The notes under the pieces were generated by a model. The model did not search any database. It was not told the DNA's origin and was given only the letters and a program-made list of their open reading frames with translations. Shown here in pieces: positions 1 through 9,024 of a stretch of DNA of 64,000 nt. The DNA lies in assembly GCF_900102515.1 (NCBI RefSeq), contig NZ_FMVS01000006.1, positions 90,198 to 154,197 on the forward strand, given 5' to 3'. The translations under genes and the position numbers were made by a program. The stretch comes from Butyrivibrio sp. INlla14 (GTDB lineage Bacteria > Bacillota > Clostridia > Lachnospirales > Lachnospiraceae). The first letter of the stretch is position 1. The number at the start of each line of letters is the position of its first letter.

Positions 1-192
1 ATGGGAAATGAACCAGGATACATGCGGATTTGTAATCTAATGTGTATGGCATGTACAATGCTCGATGGGAAATAAACCAGGATACACGCGGATTTGTAAT
101 CTAATGTGAATGGCATGTACTACGGCATGTACCAAGCAAAAGCTGGAATTGCGTACTATGCCAAAAACGGGAATTGAACTAGGATACACATA
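1..192. repeat. 64-bp tandem direct repeat upstream of rlmN
   Basis: Positions 1-56 and 65-120 are near-identical (3 differences), giving a period of 64 bp. A third, short decayed copy (about 168-192, cgggaattgaactaggatac) lies just before the rlmN ribosome-binding site. The left edge of the window cuts the array, so its full length is unknown. No gene is visible in 1-211. Confidence 0.8.
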
Positions 193-211
193 AAATAGAA
201 GGAAGCATTTA

Positions 212-1270
212 ATGGAATTAATTCAAGGAATATCAGGAAAAACAGATATAAAATCCCTTACTCTTTCTGAACTGACACAGGCTATGAAAGACCTGGGAGA
301 GCCAGCCTTCAGGGCCAAGCAGCTCTATGAGTGGATGCATGTTAAAAAGGCCAGGGACTACGATGAGATGACCAACATTTCCAAGGCTCTCAAGGAAAAA
401 TGCAGGGAGAACTTTGATTTTGTTTCTCTACGAGCTGAAATGGTGCAGGAGTCCAAGCTTGACGATACCAAGAAATTTCTGTTTGTGCTCTCTGATGGAA
501 ATATGATCGAGAGTGTCTTTATGAAATACAAGTTTGGTGTCAGCGTATGTATCTCATCTCAGGTAGGATGCAGAATGGGATGTAAGTTCTGCGCTTCAAC
601 AATTGACGGTGTTGTGAGGAACCTTCTGCCATCTGAAATGCTAGATCAGATATATGCAATATCAAGGATAACTGGCGAAAAGGTGGGAAGAGTTGTTGTT
701 ATGGGAAGCGGCGAGCCTCTTGATAATTACGACAATCTTCTTAGATTTATTGAGCTTTTGTCCAATGAAGATGGAATGAACCTGGGACAGAGAAATCTTA
801 CGGTTTCTACCTGCGGAATTGTTCCAAATATATTAAGACTTGCTGATGAGAAGCTTGCTATCAACCTGGCACTTTCTCTTCATGCTTCCAATCAGGACAA
901 GAGAATGGCACTTATGCCAATAGCCAACAAATATAATATAAAAGAAGTGCTGGATGCCTGCAGAACCTATTTTGACAAGACAGGAAGACAGCTAACCTTT
1001 GAGTATTCTCTTGTGGCTGGAGTTAATGATACTGACGAGGATGCAAGGGAATTATCAGAATTATTATCAGGTTTTAACTGTGTTGTAAATCTAATTCCTG
1101 TCAATCCGATCAAAGAGAGAGACTTTAGGCCTACAGACCGCACCACTGCGGTGGCGTTCAAAAATAAACTTGAAAAAAGTCGAATAAATGTTACTATTAG
1201 AAGAGAAATGGGCAGGGATATTGACGGGGCCTGTGGACAGCTTCGAAGGCGCCGTTTAGAGGAAAGTTAG
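212..1270 (+). CDS. rlmN: 23S rRNA (adenine2503-C2)-methyltransferase RlmN
   Basis: Radical-SAM enzyme that methylates C2 of A2503 in 23S rRNA (and an adenine in some tRNAs) through a methyl-cysteine intermediate. The 352-residue length is typical. The radical-SAM CxxxCxxC motif is at C120/C124/C127, followed by the GSGEPLDNY segment. The C-terminal GACGQLRRR carries the second catalytic cysteine (C341). An AGAAGGAAG ribosome-binding site precedes the ATG. It starts a co-directional block with a PP2C phosphatase, a PASTA kinase and rsgA, a gene order common in Firmicutes. Confidence 0.96.
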   Translation: MELIQGISGKTDIKSLTLSELTQAMKDLGEPAFRAKQLYEWMHVKKARDYDEMTNISKALKEKCRENFDFVSLRAEMVQESKLDDTKKFLFVLSDGNMIESVFMKYKFGVSVCISSQVGCRMGCKFCASTIDGVVRNLLPSEMLDQIYAISRITGEKVGRVVVMGSGEPLDNYDNLLRFIELLSNEDGMNLGQRNLTVSTCGIVPNILRLADEKLAINLALSLHASNQDKRMALMPIANKYNIKEVLDACRTYFDKTGRQLTFEYSLVAGVNDTDEDARELSELLSGFNCVVNLIPVNPIKERDFRPTDRTTAVAFKNKLEKSRINVTIRREMGRDIDGACGQLRRRRLEES

Positions 1271-1335
1271 TATTTCTGCTTATTTTGTGTTGATGAAAAA
1301 AGTTGTGTGATGCACACAAGGTTGGAGGGAACCTC

Positions 1336-2100
1336 TTGTTAAAAACTTTTTCCGTTACGGATATTGGAAAAAAGCGAAAATTGAATCAGGATTACGTTTT
1401 TTCTTCAGATAGAAAGATAGGTAATCTTTCAAACGTATTTATTGTTGCTGATGGAATGGGCGGACACAACGCCGGTGATTATGCTTCAAGATTTACTGTT
1501 GATACTATGGTAGAGGAGATAGAAAGGTCTTTTGAACAGAGCCCTGTCAAGATTCTTGAGAAGGCTATCAAGACAGCTAATTCCAAACTCCGCACCAAGG
1601 CTGCCGAGGATCCCAAGCTTTTCGGAATGGGAACTACAGTGGTAGCATGCACAGTTTTAGGAAGATATCTTCAGGTTGCCAATGTTGGGGATTCCAGATG
1701 TTACGTTATAGCAGGCGACAAGATCACTCAGATCACAAGAGATCATTCCCTGGTTGAGGAAATGGTGAGAATGGGCGGAATTGATAGAGAAACCGCCAGA
1801 AATTCTCTTGACAAGAATATTATTACAAGGGCCATAGGTGCAGATGAAACCGTGGACGTTGACTTTTTTAATGTGGAACTTAGTAAAGGGGATATAGTCC
1901 TCATGTGCTCTGACGGACTTACCAATATGTTAGAGGACGAAGAGATTCGCATGATAGTAAGTGGCCAGAGAGACATTATCGAGAAAGCTCAGAAGCTTGT
2001 TATCGCGGCCAATAACAATGGGGGGAAGGATAATATAGCTGTTATCCTTATAGAGCCGTTTGCTGAGGAAACGGCCCATGACGGAGGACTAAATGATTAA
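1336..2100 (+). CDS. prpC: PP2C-family serine/threonine phosphatase (Stp/PrpC type)
   Basis: Metal-dependent phosphatase expected to reverse phosphorylation by the Ser/Thr kinase encoded next. PP2C signatures are in order: DGMGGHNAGDYAS near the N-terminus, GDSRCY, CSDGLTNML and GGKDNIAVI, supplying the Mn/Mg-binding aspartates. The reading frame is open from 1303, but GGAGGG at 1324-1329 is spaced 6 nt from a TTG at 1336. The product then starts MLKTFSVTDIG (254 aa), matching family N-termini better. The stop overlaps the kinase start by 8 nt, suggesting translational coupling. Confidence 0.93.
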   Translation: MLKTFSVTDIGKKRKLNQDYVFSSDRKIGNLSNVFIVADGMGGHNAGDYASRFTVDTMVEEIERSFEQSPVKILEKAIKTANSKLRTKAAEDPKLFGMGTTVVACTVLGRYLQVANVGDSRCYVIAGDKITQITRDHSLVEEMVRMGGIDRETARNSLDKNIITRAIGADETVDVDFFNVELSKGDIVLMCSDGLTNMLEDEEIRMIVSGQRDIIEKAQKLVIAANNNGGKDNIAVILIEPFAEETAHDGGLND

Positions 2101-4153
2101 GATAGGAATGGTGATCGGCGATCGCTATGAGGTGCTTGAGAAGATTGGCACTGGCGGTATGTCTGATGTATATAAAGCAAAAGATCATAAGCTTAACCGC
2201 CTTGTGGCTGTTAAGGTCTTGAAACAGGAATTCTCAGAAAATGAGAACTTCGTTTCCAAGTTTCGTGTAGAGGCCCAGTCCACAGCTGGACTTATGCATC
2301 CTAACATCGTTAATGTTTATGATGTTGGTGATGAGGATGGCGTCAACTACATAGTTATGGAGCTTGTTGATGGCATCACTCTGAAAAAATATATTGAGAA
2401 GAAATCAAGGCTCTCTGTCAAAGAGGCTGTTAGTATAGCAATACAGGTTGCTATGGGACTTGAGGCTGCCCATAACAACAATATTATTCATAGAGATATC
2501 AAGCCTCAGAATATCATGATCTCCAAGGAAGGCAAGGTTAAGGTCACAGACTTTGGTATAGCCAAGGCTGCCACCAGTAATACTATAACTTCCAACGTAA
2601 TGGGATCAGTTCACTACACATCACCGGAGCAGGCAAGAGGCGGATACAGCGATGCCAAGAGCGATATTTATTCACTTGGTATTACCCTGTTTGAGATGCT
2701 TACAGGCCGCGTGCCATTTAATGGTGATACTACAGTAGCTATTGCTATCAAGCATATTCAGGAGGATCTTCCAAGCCCTGCTGATTATAATGATGATATT
2801 CCTATAAGCGTTGAGAAGATTGTACTTAAGTGTTGCCAGAAGAGCCCCGACAGAAGATATCAGAATGCCGCAGAGCTTATTGCAGACCTTAAGAGATCTC
2901 TTATCACACCTGACAAGGATTTTGTTGCTCTGGTAGATCCTGATGAAGAGGGCGCTACAAGAGTAGCTACCCAGGATGAGACAAACTCTGTCAAGTCTGG
3001 TAACGGAAGACTTTCTGATACTGAGCAGATGAGACTCAAGGAAGATGCAGAAAGAGATTACGACAGGGATTACAGAGATAATTCCGATGAAGATTACGAC
3101 AGAGACAGAAGACGCAGAAAACGTGATTACGAGGATGAGGAAGATGACTTCCTTGAGTATGACCGTAACAGATACAGAAATAAAGATCCTCAGGGACCTG
3201 GCAGAATAGAGAAGCTTACAATTGTCATGGCAATCGTACTTGCTGTGCTTATCGGATTTATGGGACTATTACTGGTTGCCAGAAAGATAGGGTTCATGGG
3301 AGGCTCAGATGCTGGTGCAGAGGGATCAAGTGCTGCTTCCGTGGCTTCATCAGTTACAAGCAGCGATACAGCAGAAAATGCTGATGGCATCATTATTCCT
3401 GATGTTAGTAACAAGACCTATGCAGAGGCTGTTTCTGAGCTTAATGCCAAGGGCTTCAAGGTAGAAAAGGGCGATGATGCTAATAGCACTCTTGCTAAGG
3501 GCGTTGTTTCCTACACTAATCCTGCTGCTGGAAACAGAGCTAAGAGCGGAGCTACAGTAAGCGTTTTTGTCAGCACAGGTGCTAATGCTTCTAGTACAGC
3601 TGCAGCTGCTGCTACAGAGGTTTCCGTAGCCAAGGCAGATGGACAGGTTAGTGTTCCTAACGTGATCGGAATGAGTTCTGAGGACGCGGTTATTACCCTT
3701 GTTGAGGCAGGACTTACAGCTGGAACAGTTGTTGAGACCAGCAATGAGGATCCTAACCTTACTGGTAAGATCTGTGCCCAGAGTATTGCCTATGGCACAT
3801 CTGTTTCTGAGGGAACTACCATCAATATGGAGCTTTCAACAGGACCAGCAAGCGTTACTTATAGCTATACAGCAGACATTTCTGCTCCTACTGAGGGAGA
3901 GAATTACCAGAGTGGCGTTTCAGTACATGTAACACTTGTTACTTCAGATGGAACAACACTTCTTAATACAACAACATCAGATTTCCCTATCCAGATGAAT
4001 TCCAAGGGAATTACATCACCTACTGGTACACTTACATTTGTGTACACAGCTACAGCCCCAACCTCCACCAATCCTGAAACTGGTGAGACAACTGGTGGCG
4101 AAACCAAGGAAGTTACAGTAACAAGAGCAGTTACTTTCACACAGGAGAATTAA
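2093..4153 (+). CDS. pknB: PASTA-domain serine/threonine protein kinase (PknB/PrkC type)
   Basis: Membrane kinase that senses muropeptides/peptidoglycan through external PASTA domains in this family. The N-terminal kinase domain (about residues 12-275) has GTGGMSDVYKA, VAVKVLK, HRDIKPQNIM and DFGIAKA. A highly charged D/R/E-rich juxtamembrane linker (about 310-370) precedes one transmembrane helix (about 378-400). Two recognisable PASTA repeats follow (about 430-500 and 515-585), then an Ala/Ser/Thr-rich tail of roughly 100 residues. Two PASTA repeats is at the low end for the family. Coupled to the upstream phosphatase. Confidence 0.95.
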   Translation: MIKIGMVIGDRYEVLEKIGTGGMSDVYKAKDHKLNRLVAVKVLKQEFSENENFVSKFRVEAQSTAGLMHPNIVNVYDVGDEDGVNYIVMELVDGITLKKYIEKKSRLSVKEAVSIAIQVAMGLEAAHNNNIIHRDIKPQNIMISKEGKVKVTDFGIAKAATSNTITSNVMGSVHYTSPEQARGGYSDAKSDIYSLGITLFEMLTGRVPFNGDTTVAIAIKHIQEDLPSPADYNDDIPISVEKIVLKCCQKSPDRRYQNAAELIADLKRSLITPDKDFVALVDPDEEGATRVATQDETNSVKSGNGRLSDTEQMRLKEDAERDYDRDYRDNSDEDYDRDRRRRKRDYEDEEDDFLEYDRNRYRNKDPQGPGRIEKLTIVMAIVLAVLIGFMGLLLVARKIGFMGGSDAGAEGSSAASVASSVTSSDTAENADGIIIPDVSNKTYAEAVSELNAKGFKVEKGDDANSTLAKGVVSYTNPAAGNRAKSGATVSVFVSTGANASSTAAAAATEVSVAKADGQVSVPNVIGMSSEDAVITLVEAGLTAGTVVETSNEDPNLTGKICAQSIAYGTSVSEGTTINMELSTGPASVTYSYTADISAPTEGENYQSGVSVHVTLVTSDGTTLLNTTTSDFPIQMNSKGITSPTGTLTFVYTATAPTSTNPETGETTGGETKEVTVTRAVTFTQEN

Positions 4154-4159
4154 GGACCT

Positions 4160-5146
4160 TTGAAAGGACGAATAATTAAGGGAATCGCCGGCTTTTACTA
4201 CGTAGAGACCTTCGAGAAAAAGGTATACGAATGTAAGGCAAAGGGCGTTTTCAGAAATCAAAAACTAAAACCGCTGGTGGGCGATGATGTGGAAATCGAC
4301 ATTATCGACGAAGAAAAGAAACTGGGAAATATCGCAGATATACTTCCTAGAAAGAATCAGCTACTTAGACCGCCTGTTGCCAATGTGGATCAGGCGGTTA
4401 TTTTGTTTGCAATCGTCAAGCCAAATCCCAGCTATAACCTGCTAGACAGATTCCTTATCATGATGCGTCAGCAGAATCTTCCTGTAATAATCTGTTTTAA
4501 TAAACAGGATATTGCAACAGAGAAAGAGCAGAGAGAACTCTATGATGCCTATGAAAAGTGCGGCTACAAGGTTCTTTTTATCAGTGTCAGGGAGGAAAAG
4601 GGGCTTGATGAGCTAAAGAAGCTTCTAAAGGGCAAGACTACAACTCTGGCGGGCCCTTCTGGTGTTGGCAAATCCTCACTTTTAAATAAGCTTGTCCCTG
4701 ATGCCCAAATGCAGACTGGAGAACTTAGTAAAAAGATTGAGAGAGGCAAGAACACCACAAGGCATTCGGAACTGTTCTTTGTGGATGATAGTGAAATTGC
4801 ACTTGCAAGTGAAGATGATGCTACAAGTGCAGGAACTTTAGGTTCAGAAATTAAAACACCAGAAGGCGGAACATATGTTATTGATACCCCGGGCTTTACA
4901 TCTCTTGAAATGAGGAATGTTACCCCTGAAACTTTGATGACCTACTATCCTGAGTTTGAAGCCTACGAGCCAGAATGCAGATTTGGGGGCTGTGCACATA
5001 TGGCTGAGCCTGACTGCGGCGTAAAGAGAGCTGTAGAGGAGGGCAAGATTGCCAAAGTCCGCTATGACAACTACAAGCTCCTCTACCAGGAGCTCAAGAA
5101 CATGAGACCGGATTATAGCAAGAAAGCCAAGAGAGAAGCAAGATGA
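4160..5146 (+). CDS. rsgA: Ribosome small-subunit-dependent GTPase A (RsgA/YjeQ)
   Basis: Circularly permuted GTPase acting in 30S maturation. An N-terminal OB fold is followed by the G4 motif NKQD, then the P-loop GPSGVGKSS, then DTPGF, the permuted order diagnostic of this family. A C-terminal zinc knuckle CRFGGCAHMAEPDC closes the protein. The start is a TTG only 6 nt after the kinase stop, with AAGGA overlapping the junction. Length 328 aa is normal. In many Firmicutes rpe follows rsgA; here a histidine phosphatase does. Confidence 0.96.
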   Translation: MKGRIIKGIAGFYYVETFEKKVYECKAKGVFRNQKLKPLVGDDVEIDIIDEEKKLGNIADILPRKNQLLRPPVANVDQAVILFAIVKPNPSYNLLDRFLIMMRQQNLPVIICFNKQDIATEKEQRELYDAYEKCGYKVLFISVREEKGLDELKKLLKGKTTTLAGPSGVGKSSLLNKLVPDAQMQTGELSKKIERGKNTTRHSELFFVDDSEIALASEDDATSAGTLGSEIKTPEGGTYVIDTPGFTSLEMRNVTPETLMTYYPEFEAYEPECRFGGCAHMAEPDCGVKRAVEEGKIAKVRYDNYKLLYQELKNMRPDYSKKAKREAR

Positions 5147-5721
5147 AAATATACCTCACAAGGCACGGGCAGACTGATCTAAATGCTAAAAAGCTCATGC
5201 AGGGGAGAAGTGATATCCCCCTTAATGAGATGGGAAGATCTCAGGCCAGGGCTGCTCATGATAAAATTGCAGATGTGAAATTCGATGCTGTTTATTCAAG
5301 TCCTCTTGATAGGGCAATTGAAACAGCTGAGATCATAAGCGGAGTTAGCCGCTCTCAGATAATAATCGATGAGCGTATCATAGAAACTGACTTTGGCAAA
5401 TATGAGCAAAGACCCTATGCCACAATGGGGCTTCCAATGAACCTTTATTGGATGCTTCCGGAAGTATTCAAAGCTCCAGAGACTGTTGAGTCAACAAAAG
5501 GGATGATAGAGAGAGTGAGATCTTTTTTTGAAGATCTTGAGAAAAAGAACTACGACACAGTTCTGATTGCCTGCCATGGCGGGATCATCCGCGTTATAAG
5601 AGGTTATCTTGAGGGCGCAAAAAGAGGCTACATATGGAGACCACGTCCCAAGAACTGCGAGATCAGGATATATGAATCCTGTAATGAAGAATATAAGCTT
5701 ATTCAGGATATTTTAATCTAG
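5143..5721 (+). CDS. Histidine phosphatase (phosphoglycerate mutase-like) family protein
   Basis: Small phosphatase of the phosphoglycerate mutase/cobC superfamily; substrate unknown. The catalytic RHGQT motif is at the N-terminus (LTRHGQTDLN), SSPLDRAIETA follows at about residues 53-63, and the second histidine is in ACHGGIIRV. At 192 aa it is shorter than true cofactor-dependent mutases, so a glycolytic role is unlikely. Its ATG overlaps the rsgA stop by 4 nt, so it belongs to the rsgA transcript. Confidence 0.85.
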   Translation: MKIYLTRHGQTDLNAKKLMQGRSDIPLNEMGRSQARAAHDKIADVKFDAVYSSPLDRAIETAEIISGVSRSQIIIDERIIETDFGKYEQRPYATMGLPMNLYWMLPEVFKAPETVESTKGMIERVRSFFEDLEKKNYDTVLIACHGGIIRVIRGYLEGAKRGYIWRPRPKNCEIRIYESCNEEYKLIQDILI

Positions 5722-5804
5722 AGTAAAAAATAAAAATGATAGTGCGGTATTACATATGCAGATGTTATAATAAACTGAATAAGGATTTTTCAGGAGGCTT
5801 GCAT

Positions 5805-6158
5805 ATGAAGAGAATATTAATTGTTGATGACTCGAGAGTTTCCCGTAAAATGCTCAGAAATCTGCTGGAACTAAGTGGATACGAGGTTGTGGCAGAAGCT
5901 GTAAATGGAAAAGAGGGACTTGAACTATTTGAAAAAATGAATCCCGACATTGTTCTTATGGATATAACTATGCCTGAAATTAATGGGATAGAGAGCCTTA
6001 GAGCAATCAAGAAACAGAGGGAGAGCGCTAAGGTTATCATAATCTCTTCTGCTGGACATAACCAAAGGAAAATCGAGGCCATTAATGCCGGCGCAGAGAT
6101 TTATATCACCAAGCCATACGATGACAACGAAATCCTGGAAGCGTTACAAAACTGCTAA
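5805..6158 (+). CDS. CheY-like single-domain response regulator
   Basis: Receiver domain only (117 aa, no output domain). The acidic pair is in VDDSRVS, the phospho-acceptor aspartate in DIVLMDITMPEING, the conserved Ser in IISSAG and the Lys in YITKPYDD. CAGGAGG at 5791-5797 fixes the ATG at 5805, although the frame is open upstream. It may be a CheY paralogue or phosphorelay intermediate. No histidine kinase is adjacent. Ends at a strong bidirectional terminator. Confidence 0.92.
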   Translation: MKRILIVDDSRVSRKMLRNLLELSGYEVVAEAVNGKEGLELFEKMNPDIVLMDITMPEINGIESLRAIKKQRESAKVIIISSAGHNQRKIEAINAGAEIYITKPYDDNEILEALQNC

Positions 6159-6166
6159 TCATAAAA

Positions 6167-6199
6167 AAACAGCAAAATGAGAGAGCCATTTTGCTGTTT
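6167..6199. terminator. Bidirectional intrinsic terminator
   Basis: Perfect 13-bp stem aaacagcaaaatg / cattttgctgttt with a 7-nt loop, flanked by an A-tract on the left and a T-rich run on the right. It lies between the convergent response regulator and aminotransferase genes, so it can serve both strands. Confidence 0.88.
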
Positions 6200-6207
6200 C
6201 TTTATAT

Positions 6208-7497
6208 TTATTCCATTTCCTCAAGCATCTTCTTGGCTGCTGTAAGTCTTACGCAAACTGTGAAGATATCCATTGCTGTGCGAAGATCTGCAAGAGAAGG
6301 ATATGTTGGAGCAATACGGATATTGCTGTCATGTGGATCTTTCTTGTAGGGGTATGTAGCACCGGCGTTTGTCATTGTAACGCCAGCCTTCTTGGCCCTG
6401 TCTACGATGGCCTTGGCACAGCCATCTGGAGCATCAAAGCTAATGAAGTAGCCGCCGTTTGGCTTGGTCCAGTCCCCAATTCCACAAGGAGTAAGGTCTC
6501 TGTCCAGGATCTCAAGAACTGCTTCAAACTTAGGCCTGATAATATCCGCATGTTTTCTCATGTGGGCTACCATTCCATCAATGTTTCCAAAGAATCTTAC
6601 ATGACGAAGCTGGTTAACCTTGTCGTGGCCTATTGTCTGGTTAGTGAGCTGAGCCTTGATATCATCAAGGTTATTAAGGGAAGTAGCAAGGGCTGCGATA
6701 CCACTTCCAGGGAATGTAATCTTGGAAGTAGAAGCAAACTTGTAAACCATATCTGGATTACCAGCCTTCTTGCATTCTTCGAGGATCTCAATCAGGTAAT
6801 CCTGGTTGTTATCATAAAGATGATGGATTCCGTAGGCGTTATCCCAGAAGATCCTGAAATCCTTGGCAGCAGGCTTAAGTCTGGCAAAACGTCTTACTGT
6901 CTCGTCTGAATAGGAGTAGCCCTGAGGATTTGAATACTTGGGGACACACCAGATACCCTTTATTGACTCATCTGAGGAAACCAGTTCCTCAACACGGTCC
7001 ATGTCAGGGCCAGTAGGAGTCATGTCCACATTTATCATCTCAATTCCAAAGTACTCAGTGATCGCAAAGTGTCTGTCATAGCCTGGAACAGGGCAGAGAA
7101 ATTTTACCTTATCAAGCTTGCACCAGGGAGTGTTACCCATGATACCGTGAGTATACGCTCTTGAAACTGTATCATACATTACGTTAAGAGAGGAGTTGCC
7201 GTAGATGATGATATTTTCAGGCTTGTTCTCCATCATGGCACCAATAAGCTCTTTGGCTTCATCGATACCGGTAAGAACACCATAATTACGGCAGTCTGTG
7301 CCATCTTCACAGGAAAGATCGGCCTCGGAATTAAGGGCATCCATAAGACCCATGGAAAGATCTAGCTGTTCTCTGCAAGGCTTACCTCTTGCCATATTGA
7401 GATTAAGGTTCATCTCCTGAAACTTCTTGTACTGAGCCTTGAGTTTGACTACCTCTTCCTCAAGCTCTTGTTTGTTCATTTCTGCGTACTTCTTCAT
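6208..7497 (-). CDS. PLP-dependent aminotransferase, probable aspartate aminotransferase of the Ic/MocR-like subgroup
   Basis: Fold type I aminotransferase of about 429 aa. NLNMARGKPCREQLDLS near residue 37 and the later FASTSKITFPGSG, containing the PLP-binding lysine, resemble the actinobacterial/clostridial aspartate aminotransferase subgroup Ic. It would interconvert aspartate + 2-oxoglutarate with oxaloacetate + glutamate. The frame opens at a GTG at 7512, but GAGGAG just inside it is correctly spaced for the ATG at 7497 (MKKYAEMNKQ). Monocistronic, with about 217 bp of AT-rich sequence upstream. Substrate is inferred from the family. Confidence 0.85.
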   Translation of the reverse strand: MKKYAEMNKQELEEEVVKLKAQYKKFQEMNLNLNMARGKPCREQLDLSMGLMDALNSEADLSCEDGTDCRNYGVLTGIDEAKELIGAMMENKPENIIIYGNSSLNVMYDTVSRAYTHGIMGNTPWCKLDKVKFLCPVPGYDRHFAITEYFGIEMINVDMTPTGPDMDRVEELVSSDESIKGIWCVPKYSNPQGYSYSDETVRRFARLKPAAKDFRIFWDNAYGIHHLYDNNQDYLIEILEECKKAGNPDMVYKFASTSKITFPGSGIAALATSLNNLDDIKAQLTNQTIGHDKVNQLRHVRFFGNIDGMVAHMRKHADIIRPKFEAVLEILDRDLTPCGIGDWTKPNGGYFISFDAPDGCAKAIVDRAKKAGVTMTNAGATYPYKKDPHDSNIRIAPTYPSLADLRTAMDIFTVCVRLTAAKKMLEEME

Positions 7498-7714
7498 AAC
7501 GGCTCTCCTCACTTACATATGAAATTCTTTCGTAAAAACACTACGACAATATTACACGGACACCCGTTAAAATGCAAGATGATTTATCACGTTAAAACAA
7601 TGAAATCCGCACACTCTTTTGAAAGGCTTTTTTTGTGGAATTTCAGTTATGTTATTCCAAAGCTTTTTTGGCATAAGGTTATCCTTTTTCTATGAGTGAT
7701 TTCGTAAAAAATAC

Positions 7715-8542
7715 TCAACGTGACAGATACTCTGATCCTGCTGCGCGGCCAAGCTCATAGACCCTTGTTATCTCCTTGGGATCTTTTTCTACAGCGCTTA
7801 TATTAAGTGGCTCCTTGGGCCTTATCACACGGACTTTTCCAAGCTCTTCCTGATGCCTTATGTACTTCTTTTCCTGGTTGTACATAAGGTATCTTTCTTG
7901 CATGCACTTTATCATATTGGGATATTTGCGGAGACTAAAGCGCACAAGTGGCATGTATTTCTGAGGCTCTTTCACATAGTCTATTGGCTGGGTCTCTATT
8001 ACAAGAATGTCGTCATAGCCCTGATCTTCCATGAATTTAAGGGGGATGGAGTCAGAAATCCCGCCGTCGAGATACACGCCGCCATCAATATGCACAGGCC
8101 TTGAAACAAGTGGCATGGAGGCAGATGCCTGGATCCAGACGATGTCTTCTTTTTTGCCAGTTTCGCATTTGTGATACACAGGCTTGCCGGTTTCTATATC
8201 AGTTGCAACGCAGTAAAATTCCATGGGACTTTTTTCAAAGGCTTCTATATCCCACTTATCAAGTTTGTAGGGGAGCTCGTCATAGCAGAAGGGAACATTG
8301 TAGATATCTCCAGTTGTTATAAGGGAGCGGATGCTGTGATACCTTGGGTCAGAGCAGTACTTTTTATTATATCTGTAGGCACGGCCTATTTGACCGGATT
8401 TTAGATTGCAGCCAAAAGTTGCCCCTGCAGACACTCCAATAGCGCCGTCAAAGGTCACTCCATTCTCCATAAGCACATCCAAAACGCCACAGGTAAACAA
8501 GCCTCTCATGGCGCCGCCTTCCATCACAATACCCTTCTTCAT
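7715..8542 (-). CDS. Patatin-like phospholipase/acyl hydrolase
   Basis: Serine-aspartate dyad hydrolase of the patatin family, about 275 aa. The oxyanion-hole glycine segment is EGGAMRGLF, the nucleophile elbow is GVSAG (serine about 39) and the DGG catalytic aspartate lies in VYLDGGISDSIP. No signal peptide or membrane helix is visible, so it is probably cytosolic. The C-terminal 80 residues resemble the extension often found in YlbK/YchK-like bacterial patatins. AGGAGGAAGG precedes the ATG. Substrate unknown. Confidence 0.9.
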   Translation of the reverse strand: MKKGIVMEGGAMRGLFTCGVLDVLMENGVTFDGAIGVSAGATFGCNLKSGQIGRAYRYNKKYCSDPRYHSIRSLITTGDIYNVPFCYDELPYKLDKWDIEAFEKSPMEFYCVATDIETGKPVYHKCETGKKEDIVWIQASASMPLVSRPVHIDGGVYLDGGISDSIPLKFMEDQGYDDILVIETQPIDYVKEPQKYMPLVRFSLRKYPNMIKCMQERYLMYNQEKKYIRHQEELGKVRVIRPKEPLNISAVEKDPKEITRVYELGRAAGSEYLSR

Positions 8543-8639
8543 AAAACCTTCCTCCTACAAACATTATTAAATTGCACCAAATATAACCGTAGTTCATATT
8601 TTACACTCCCCACCTCAAATTACAACCACTTCACACAAA

Positions 8640-8937
8640 TGTCATTTACACCTTTCACTATCCCTCCCCGCCAGAAGCAAGCAGATTTGATCGCTCGTCC
8701 TAAAAGTTTTTTTCGTCGGCTCCAGTTCGGGTATTCAAGGCCTCCTGGAGAGGGCATAAGAATTCTACTGTTCAAAGCTGCCCTCTGGTGCTCAGACATG
8801 TTGAACCGAAGCAGAATTCTTATGCCCCTCCAGGAGGCTCATGAATACTCCCTCCTTGCACAGACGAAAAAATACTTTCATGGACATCGCTGTAGCTGCT
8901 TGCTCTGGCGGGGAGGGGCGTGGAAACTGTAAATGAC
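8640..8937. repeat. Long imperfect palindrome of about 298 bp (MITE-like or giant hairpin)
   Basis: The left arm (about 8640-8767) is matched in inverted orientation by the right arm (about 8811-8937). Matching blocks include GTCATTTACA at the outer ends, CCCTCCCCGCCAGA, GCAAGCAG, TTTTTTCGTC, GTATTCA, CCTCCTGGAG and GGGCATAAGAATTCT. The apex loop (8768-8810) has a smaller GTTCAA/TTGAAC pair. It fills most of the 482-bp gap before the oxidoreductase at 9025. A 97-codon frame inside it is an artefact of the repeat. Confidence 0.85.
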
Positions 8938-9024
8938 TTGGCTTTCGCATCTAGCTTTATTGGGAAATGTAGATTAAAATTGATATATTGGTGCGAGAGT
9001 TATTCGCGAGAAGGAAAAATTAAT

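Noticed and set aside
5143..5721. Ribulose-phosphate 3-epimerase expected after rsgA
   Set aside because: The RHGQT and ACHGG motifs show a histidine phosphatase instead.
8639..8932. 97-codon protein
   Set aside because: It lies wholly inside the long palindrome, has no ribosome-binding site and no recognisable sequence.
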